From assembly GCA_031260015.1 (NCBI GenBank), contig JAIRKR010000013.1, positions 1 through 6,130 of the forward strand: 6,130 bases of DNA, in the 5' to 3' direction. Origin of the DNA: Puniceicoccales bacterium. Lineage in GTDB: Bacteria > Verrucomicrobiota > Verrucomicrobiia > Opitutales > UBA9783. Below the pieces are notes generated by a model, which saw only the letters and a list, made by a program, of their open reading frames with translations, was not told the DNA's origin and did no database searches. The translations under genes were made by a program, and so were the position numbers. Shown here piece by piece: positions 1-5,019 of the stretch (position 1 is its first letter; each line of letters starts with the position of its first letter).

Positions 1-1
1 G

Positions 2-577
2 TCCTATAATCTAATTAAAATAGCCTCTCCACTTATACAGTTGCCCACCTTGGAATATTTAGACCTGGCTAATAATCAAATTAAATATTGTTTTTTTTGT
101 ACGTTCCCGCGTTTACAAATACTCAATTTAGCCAACAATTCAATCCAACAAATTCATGGCCAAGGGAACGACTTTAACAAATTTCTAACGTATCTAGATC
201 TATCCAATAACCCATTAACTCAATTTCCAAGCAAATTTCACGCTCCATGTTTAAAGGAGCTGAATTGCAGCACAACGCATTTAAATAGTATTGCACCTAT
301 CTTGGATTTAAAATCGCTGGAAACATTAAGGCTAAAAAATTGTCCCAACTTACAAATCATAGAAAACCTATTTCAAGAAGCTGCCAATGGTATGCAGTGC
401 GTTTTACCCAATTTAAAAGAATTAGAAATATCTGAAAATTATTTAAATGATAACTCCCGTAACTTGTTGAATAGAATTCGACAAGGAGCATTACCCATTC
501 ATTTTTGTTTGAATGGACAACTTATTGAACCCAATCCAAAGAATGCAGCACACCAACTCAATACGGTGCAATTCTAG
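2..577 (+). CDS. Leucine-rich-repeat protein, 3' part (5' end outside window)
   Basis: The reading frame is open from base 2 and ends with TAG at 575-577, giving 191 visible residues. The first ATG-like choice would be the TTG at 41, but the codons before it read SYNLIKIASPLIQL and continue smoothly into an LxxLxLxxN repeat, so that TTG is an internal Leu and the gene is cut by the window edge. About six leucine-rich repeats are visible: LPTLEYLDLANNQI, PRLQILNLANNSI, LTYLDLSNNPL, CLKELNCSTTHL, KSLETLRLKNCPNL and PNLKELEISENYL. A short non-repeat tail follows (about 40 residues, ending in NTVQF). LRR folds are protein-binding scaffolds. In host-associated bacteria such proteins are often effectors, but nothing in this fragment shows secretion or a catalytic domain. 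It converges on rplS. Its partner and location cannot be judged without the N-terminus. Confidence 0.85.
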   Translation, partial: SYNLIKIASPLIQLPTLEYLDLANNQIKYCFFCTFPRLQILNLANNSIQQIHGQGNDFNKFLTYLDLSNNPLTQFPSKFHAPCLKELNCSTTHLNSIAPILDLKSLETLRLKNCPNLQIIENLFQEAANGMQCVLPNLKELEISENYLNDNSRNLLNRIRQGALPIHFCLNGQLIEPNPKNAAHQLNTVQF

Positions 578-622
578 AAAAGTATTGGATTTTCCCATAT
601 TTTTAAAGCGTACGTTTTATTG

Positions 623-668
623 CGTAAGGGAAATATTTAAAAACACCGCTAAAACACCTACCCTTACG
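623..668. repeat. Perfect 8-bp inverted repeat between convergent genes
   Basis: CGTAAGGG at 623-630 is matched by its exact complement CCCTTACG at 661-668, with a 30-base AT-rich spacer. It lies in the 164-bp gap between the end of the LRR gene and the end of rplS. The long loop and the lack of an adjacent T-run make it a poor classical intrinsic terminator. It could still be a transcript-end structure or a protein-binding site. The rest of the gap (578-741) is AT-rich, with a weak ACAAAA/TTTTGT hairpin near 705-721. Confidence 0.35.
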
Positions 669-741
669 GATTTCCACGTAAAAACTCTATTTTTATAAAT
701 GGCAACAAAACCTGTTTTTGTAAGAAAAAACAATAGGATTT

Positions 742-1122
742 TTATTTAAGCGTTTTTGGGGCAACAACAAGGCGTTTTTCTTTAACCTTATTGGCTTCTT
801 TACCAACTCGGCGCCGGAGGTAGTACATCTTGGCAGCACGTAATACGACACTTTCTTTGGTAACTCTAATTTTTTCAATCACCGGTGAATGCAATGGAAA
901 TACACGCTCCATACCATATCCCGAATCAACGCGGCGTACCGTAAATGTTTCGGAAATCCCGGATCCTTTGCGAGAAATCACAATACCTGTAAATATCTGG
1001 ATCCTTTCCTTATCACCCTCACGCACACGAATGTACACCGAGACTTCATCTCCCACTTTAAAATGGTTACGATCCGTTCTTATTTGTTCAGCACTTACCT
1101 CTTTAAGAATTATTTGGCTCAT
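742..1122 (-). CDS. rplS: 50S ribosomal protein L19
   Basis: This encodes a 126-residue protein with the L19 pattern throughout: FKVGDEVSVYIRVREGDKERIQIFTGIVI near the N-terminus, then ETFTVRRVDSGYGMERVFPLHSP, and a basic C-terminal section RAAKMYYLRRRVGKEANKVKEKR. L19 sits on the large subunit near the bridge to the 30S subunit and helps stabilise subunit contact. It is a few residues longer than the usual 115-120, with the extra length in the C-terminal tail (VVAPKTLK). It is the last gene of rpsP-trmD-rplS, starting 8 bases after the trmD stop. No Shine-Dalgarno sequence is visible before its ATG, so translation is probably coupled to trmD. Confidence 0.97.
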   Translation of the reverse strand: MSQIILKEVSAEQIRTDRNHFKVGDEVSVYIRVREGDKERIQIFTGIVISRKGSGISETFTVRRVDSGYGMERVFPLHSPVIEKIRVTKESVVLRAAKMYYLRRRVGKEANKVKEKRLVVAPKTLK

Positions 1123-1130
1123 TTTATTAA

Positions 1131-1805
1131 TTATCTATTAAAAATTAAGTCAGCCCTGCGCCGCAACGTTCTGACGAGTTGTTGTTTTAGGCGCCAAAAA
1201 GCAATTTCCTCATGATTTCCCGAAAATAAAATCTCTGGAACTTGCCAATCTTGAAAATTACAAGGACGCGTGTATTGAGGAAATGCAAGCAGTGCGTGAT
1301 TAAAACTATCTTGTTCTAGAGACTGTTCATCCCCCAAAACACCTGGGATGTAACGAATAATGGTATCCATAAGAACAGCCGCAGGCAAGGTTCCGTTCGT
1401 TAAAATGTAATCTCCGATTGAAATTTCTTCGTGAACGCAATGTTCGCGAAAACGTTCATCCACACCTTCGTAGTGTCCAGAAACCAAAATTAAATGCGAT
1501 TCTTGCGCCAATCGTCTCACGACAGAAGTCGTCAACCTTTGACCATCGGGACACAGATAAATAACTTTTGATCCCTGCGTTTTTAAAGTATCTATCGCAT
1601 CGCATAAAGGTTCAGGTTTCAAAATCATACCTGCACCACCACCAAAAGGACGATCGTCAACGGCTTTGTGAGGATCTTTTGACCAATCTCTAAGGTTATG
1701 TACGCATAAATCTACACATCCGGAACGCACGGCTCGACCTATTATACTTTCGGATACAAAACCTTCCAATATTTTTGGAAAAAGCGTCAGGATGTCAATT
1801 TTCAT
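1131..1805 (-). CDS. trmD: tRNA (guanine-N1-)-methyltransferase TrmD
   Basis: TrmD methylates N1 of G37, next to the anticodon of a subset of tRNAs, using S-adenosylmethionine, which prevents +1 frameshifting. The 224 residues carry the family signatures: MKIDILTLFP at the start, DDRPFGGGAGM (50-60), the trefoil-knot SAM site LVSGHYEGVDERF (107-119), and EISIGDYILTNGTLPA (127-142). The conserved Arg is R151 in RYIPGVLG. The catalytic Asp is D166 in QDSF, equivalent to D169 of the Haemophilus enzyme as I recall it. FPQYTRP (175-181) and the C-terminal VPEILFSGNHEEI follow. TNG in place of the more common TGG in the knot is a mild variation. The start is ATG, with an AAGGGG run three bases upstream. 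It lies 15 bases after rpsP and 8 before rplS. Confidence 0.97.
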   Translation of the reverse strand: MKIDILTLFPKILEGFVSESIIGRAVRSGCVDLCVHNLRDWSKDPHKAVDDRPFGGGAGMILKPEPLCDAIDTLKTQGSKVIYLCPDGQRLTTSVVRRLAQESHLILVSGHYEGVDERFREHCVHEEISIGDYILTNGTLPAAVLMDTIIRYIPGVLGDEQSLEQDSFNHALLAFPQYTRPCNFQDWQVPEILFSGNHEEIAFWRLKQQLVRTLRRRADLIFNR

Positions 1806-1820
1806 ACCCCTTAGAAATTC

Positions 1821-2072
1821 CTAAGCTTTTGGGCAAGCAAGTTTCAACAAATACCGTGTTGTATCCGTTGGCTGGGCCCCTTTAGACAACCAATAATCGG
1901 CACGTTCTGCATTGATGCGAACTTTTTCCGCATTCCCTTTAACAATTGGATTATAAAATCCCAATATCTCTACAAAACGTCCATCCCGTTTAGCCGACGC
2001 TTCGGCAACCACAACACGATAAAATGGGTTCCCCTTCGAGCCATAACGCTGCAATCTTATTTTTAATGCCAT
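1821..2072 (-). CDS. rpsP: 30S ribosomal protein S16
   Basis: This is an 83-residue S16: MALKIRLQRYGSKGNPFYRVVVAE at the start, RDGRFVEILGFYNP in the middle, and the C-terminal YWLSKGAQPTDTTRYLL signature. S16 is an early-binding 30S assembly protein. It is the first gene of the operon with trmD and rplS. In many bacteria rimM lies between rpsP and trmD, but the 15-base gap here leaves no room for it. I recall the same absence in chlamydiae. The ATG has no recognisable ribosome-binding site; the upstream leader is AT-rich. Confidence 0.97.
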   Translation of the reverse strand: MALKIRLQRYGSKGNPFYRVVVAEASAKRDGRFVEILGFYNPIVKGNAEKVRINAERADYWLSKGAQPTDTTRYLLKLACPKA

Positions 2073-2377
2073 ACAATTAATTATAATTAAATTCTACCCT
2101 CATCTTTAATGTAAAAATGCACATTCATCTTATTACATAAAGTAACGGATGCACGCCCTTGTCAAGTGTGTTTGAGCGTAAAAAATACAGCATAAAATTT
2201 ACCCGCCCCGAGGTAATTTCTATTTGGTAATTTCACTGAATAATCCTGTTATTACGCATAAACCCCATCGACGGCGATCGATACAATAACGGTTTTATGA
2301 TGCAAATACCCAACAACACACTTCCCAGAATAACTCAAGCATACCCTCCATTTGTAAAATCAAGAGTCAAATATTTT
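2073..2377. other. Intergenic region between xseB and rpsP (about 305 bp)
   Basis: No convincing gene is seen here on either strand. Apart from the candidate rpsP promoter it holds a short direct repeat, GGTAATTTC at 2212-2220 and 2226-2234 (14-base period). There is also a small hairpin ATCGA/TCGAT at 2267-2271 and 2278-2282 with a 6-base loop. No strong terminator for xseB is visible, so read-through from xseB into the rpsP operon cannot be excluded. Confidence 0.5.
2137..2165 (-). promoter_or_regulatory. Candidate sigma70-type promoter for rpsP-trmD-rplS
   Basis: On the minus strand a perfect TTGACA (2160-2165) is followed after 17 bases by CTTTAT (2137-2142), a weak -10 match. A better -10 match, TGTAAT (2132-2137), sits 22 bases from the -35, which is too far for a normal promoter. 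Initiation here would give an rpsP leader of about 55-60 bases. The position upstream of the operon fits, but the call rests mainly on the -35 hexamer. Confidence 0.4.
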
Positions 2378-2626
2378 CTATTCTAAACCCTTATCGGTCT
2401 CGACCTGCAATGGCTGCACATCTCCATTTGAGGTCAATTCATCCAATAATAATGCTGCGCGATTCAAATGCTCCTGGCAAATTTGTTGGTAATAGAGACC
2501 TTCCTTGTAACGATTCACCAAATCTGATAAAGAAACATCCCCTTGTTCTAAAGCTACAACGGAGTCCTCCAATTTTTTCAAAGCGATTTCAAAAGAGGGC
2601 GTTTTTTTGCTTTTCTTCGTACGCAT
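2378..2626 (-). CDS. xseB: Exodeoxyribonuclease VII small subunit
   Basis: XseB assembles in several copies with the large subunit XseA to form exonuclease VII, which degrades single-stranded DNA into oligonucleotides in repair. The 82 residues match the short family: PSFEIALKKLEDSVVALEQGDVSLSDLVNRYKEG, then a second helix with QQICQEHLNRAALLLDEL, ending in an acidic tail. The two helices form the expected antiparallel coiled coil. An in-frame ATG eight codons upstream (to 2650) would add MPCCNLVF. I prefer the ATG at 2626, because family members typically begin with a short basic run just before PSFE. Neither start has a clear ribosome-binding site. xseA is not in the window. The gene is divergent from the M48 protease gene. 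Confidence 0.92.
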   Translation of the reverse strand: MRTKKSKKTPSFEIALKKLEDSVVALEQGDVSLSDLVNRYKEGLYYQQICQEHLNRAALLLDELTSNGDVQPLQVETDKGLE

Positions 2627-2690
2627 AAAGACTAAGTTACAACAAGGCATTTATAAGTGAAGGTTAAAATCTAATATTCATCGAAAAATC

Positions 2691-3929
2691 ATGACTTTGT
2701 TAAATGGTATTCTGTTAGTCTTACTTTTGGCACGCGTAATCTGTGAAACGGTCTTGAGAAAACTTAATGCCTCCCATACCCAACATAATACGAAAATGGC
2801 AGAACAATGCGGCGATTTTATGGATGCAAAAACCTTACAACATACCATTGCCTACACATTGGCCAAAAATCAATTTGCACTGTTGCATCTGTATTACGAG
2901 GCCTTATTAATAATTTGCATTCTTTTTTCAGGTTTGATTCCATGGTTTTTAAATCAACATACTCTCCCATTATCTTCAATTTTTAAGCAGAGCTGCACCC
3001 TATTTTTATGGGTAACCGGTTTCAGCCTTTGCTTTTTACCTTTGGATTATTTCCATCAGTTTTTTCTGGAAAAAAGTTTTGGATTTAACAGGTCTACGAA
3101 GTCATTGTGGATTTCTGATCAAGTAAAAAGTATCGTCATCAACGCATGCATCCATGTTCCCATTTTTGTTCTGCTATTCTATTGTATTCAGACGTTTCCG
3201 CATACCTGGTGGATTTTGGGGACCTTGGGGAGTTTTATATTGCAAATTACTTTTATGTGGCTCTACCCCAAGCTTATTTTACCTCTATTTAATAAATTGA
3301 TACCTTTGGAAGATGGCAGTTTGAAAACAAAACTAGATGCTTTAGCACGAAAAGCAGGGTTCAGGGCAGCCGCTATTCAGGTTTTAGATTCCAGCAAACG
3401 TTCCTCACATGCCAATGCGTATTGCAGTAGCCTAGGTCGTATACAACGCATCGTCTTGTACGATACCCTTTTAAAAGATTTTACAGATGAAGAAATTGAA
3501 GCCATTTTGGCCCACGAAATTGGCCATTATAAACATAAACATATCCTAAAAATGATCGCATTTTCCACATTTTCAACCTTGGTGGGATTAAAAGCTTGCG
3601 ATATGTTATTGCAGCATAATTGGCTCAATTTTCAACTGGGGATTCCCATGACAACAACACCTTTACCTTTGCTCACTTTGCTGTGCATTTGCACGCCACT
3701 GTTCACCTATTGGTTTCATCCCATAAACAATTACATATCTCGCCGCTACGAATACGAAGCGGATGCATTTGCAAAAAAACAATCTCCCACGTGTGCCATT
3801 TACCTAATGCAGGCGCTCAAAAAATTGCACAAAAAGAATTTAAGTAACCTTTCGCCACATCCATGGTTTAGCGCTTTTCATTACTCCCATCCAACGCTTT
3901 TCGAAAGAGAACAACATCTATCACGTTAA
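2691..3929 (+). CDS. M48 family membrane metallopeptidase, CAAX protease 1 (Ste24) type
   Basis: This is a 412-residue zinc protease of the Ste24 branch of family M48, with the full-length layout. It starts with a membrane segment (3-17, GILLVLLLARVI), further hydrophobic segments lie near 68-88, 100-120, 147-167 and 172-195, and the catalytic domain follows. The family pattern FGFNxxT..LW..D is seen as FGFNRSTKSLWISDQ (130-144). Other landmarks are SSHANAYCSSLGRIQRIVLYDTLL (238-261), the zinc motif HEIGH (275-279), the third ligand E354 in SRRYEYEADAFA, and SHPTLFER (399-406) at the C-terminus. A hydrophobic stretch (about 323-341) lies between the two zinc-ligand segments. In eukaryotes the family trims CAAX proteins; bacterial members probably act in membrane-protein quality control, and the substrate here is unknown. 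The ATG at 2691 directly precedes the first membrane segment. The stop abuts the HIT gene start, indicating an operon. Confidence 0.95.
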   Translation: MTLLNGILLVLLLARVICETVLRKLNASHTQHNTKMAEQCGDFMDAKTLQHTIAYTLAKNQFALLHLYYEALLIICILFSGLIPWFLNQHTLPLSSIFKQSCTLFLWVTGFSLCFLPLDYFHQFFLEKSFGFNRSTKSLWISDQVKSIVINACIHVPIFVLLFYCIQTFPHTWWILGTLGSFILQITFMWLYPKLILPLFNKLIPLEDGSLKTKLDALARKAGFRAAAIQVLDSSKRSSHANAYCSSLGRIQRIVLYDTLLKDFTDEEIEAILAHEIGHYKHKHILKMIAFSTFSTLVGLKACDMLLQHNWLNFQLGIPMTTTPLPLLTLLCICTPLFTYWFHPINNYISRRYEYEADAFAKKQSPTCAIYLMQALKKLHKKNLSNLSPHPWFSAFHYSHPTLFEREQHLSR

Positions 3930-4277
3930 ATGATTCAAAAGACTATTTTCCAAAAAATTATCGATAAAGAAATTCCAGCCCACATTGTCTTTGAAGATGG
4001 GCAGTGCATTGCATTCAAAGACATAGACCCTCAAGCGCCCGTTCATTGCTTGATTGTCCCCCAAAAAAACATTGTCCGTGTAGGTGAAGCAAGCGTACAG
4101 GACGAGAATTTGTTGGGGCATCTGCTGTGGGTCGCCGCTCAAGTTGCCCGTCAGTTGAAAATCTACGATACCGGCTTCCGCATCGTCATAAATCACGGTA
4201 AGGACGGCGGAGAATCGGTGCCTCACCTGCATGTACACTTATTGGGGGGCCGCGCATTGCAATGGCCTCCGGGGTGA
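3930..4277 (+). CDS. HIT-family (Hint-like) purine nucleoside phosphoramidase/hydrolase
   Basis: This is a complete 115-residue histidine-triad protein: TIFQKIIDKEIPAHIVFEDG at the N-terminus, a central DIDPQAPVHCLIVPQKNI, and the triad PHLHVHLLGGR (98-108), ending in the classic WPPG. H101, the middle His of H99-x-H101-x-H103, corresponds to the nucleophile of Hint proteins; N88 and H39 are also conserved positions. Such enzymes hydrolyse AMP-linked phosphoramidates and similar adenylates. The ATG immediately follows the TAA of the protease gene (TAA-ATG, no gap) and has no separate ribosome-binding site, so the two are probably translationally coupled. Whether protease and HIT protein share a function is unknown; the HIT protein is cytosolic by appearance. 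Confidence 0.95.
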   Translation: MIQKTIFQKIIDKEIPAHIVFEDGQCIAFKDIDPQAPVHCLIVPQKNIVRVGEASVQDENLLGHLLWVAAQVARQLKIYDTGFRIVINHGKDGGESVPHLHVHLLGGRALQWPPG

Positions 4278-4509
4278 TCGATGGAGAGGATCGAAGCCTT
4301 GTCTTTTAGATGCAAAGAGAAAAAATACACAAATTTAGAATCTATCAGCGCACAAGATTTCTGACGCATAAGATTTCTACATATCAATTTTAAAAGCATT
4401 TAGAGATGGCTATTGTAGGCATGCACGCTTTGCACCCATTTCAATTAAACGGCTATAAGCGTCAAATTGAAGTGTAGGAAACCCATTGTACATATTCACC
4501 TAAATACAA
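4278..4509. other. Gap between convergent HIT and pilin genes
   Basis: No gene is visible in these 232 bases. They contain an imperfect 13-bp direct repeat (GCACAAGATTTCT at 4350-4362, GCATAAGATTTCT at 4366-4378, one mismatch, 16-base period). An inverted repeat is also present (TTCAATT at 4440-4446, AATTGAA at 4465-4471, 18-base loop). The inverted repeat could help end transcription from either side, but it lacks a following T-run, so this is only a possibility. Confidence 0.45.
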
Positions 4510-5019
4510 TCAATAATACCTGTTTTCGTTATTTGTCGGTGGGATATCTGGAAATCGATAAAAAATATCATCATTTTTATTGAGATGTAAATCGTTAATG
4601 TTATAAAAATGATTTTTGTAGTCTCCAAGTGATTGTAGTTTTGGCCATCCCAATTGGAAATGGCTACCCAGATCACGCGCCGTTAGACCTATTGTTGGCA
4701 TCACACGATCCCTGCGGGTGCTCCAATTTTCGAAGTCGAAATAAGCACTACTTTTCCTGAAAGGTGTGTATACAAATCGATTTCCATTGTGCAAATGATT
4801 CGGTAGAAAGTAGCGAATATTGCCATTAGCTTGGACACTATCGGCCGGCCATTCATTGAAAATTAAATAATAGGAACGAAAAGCTTTGATTAAACTTTCA
4901 AAATTGCATGCAAATTCGTTGAGCCGAAAGTCTTCGGTGGCCTTCCTAAAGCCCGGAACGGCAATGGCAGTCAAGATGGCCACAATGCACAGCGCAACGA
5001 TAATTTCAACCAACGTAAA
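4510..5019 (-). other. Predicted mature pilin-like domain
   Basis: This is the segment encoding F364 to the C-terminus, about 170 residues, after predicted prepilin-peptidase cleavage at NG/FTLVE. The N-terminal helix (mature 1-21) is fully typical. The body contains a FNEWP segment like the H-x-x-x-P region of many verrucomicrobial type II secretion-like proteins (recalled from family knowledge), FDFENW, and an Asn/Asp-rich tail ending in ENRYY. No other pilus or secretion genes are in the window, so it is an orphan. It could be a pseudopilin, a minor pilin or one of the many stand-alone prepilin-like proteins of this phylum. Confidence 0.8.

Noticed and set aside
830..1215. Plus-strand open frames opposite rplS and trmD
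   Set aside because: They are antisense shadows of well-supported conserved genes.
2297..2386. Small plus-strand ORF starting ATGATG (MMQIPNNTLP...)
   Set aside because: It has about 29 codons, no ribosome-binding site, overlaps the 3' end of xseB, and has no recognisable features.
2649..2690. Divergent promoters between xseB and the M48 gene (TTATAA, TAATAT hexamers)
   Set aside because: The region is AT-rich and -10-like hexamers are expected by chance; no -35 match is found at suitable spacing on either strand.
3921..4238. Minus-strand open frame of 105 codons opposite the HIT gene
   Set aside because: It lies almost wholly inside the clearly recognised HIT gene on the other strand and has no family features.
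4268..4300. Intrinsic terminator after the HIT gene (TCGAT/ATCGA with a 7-base loop)
   Set aside because: The stem is only 5 bp and the following bases (CTTGTCTTTT) are not a clean T-run, so it is too weak to call.
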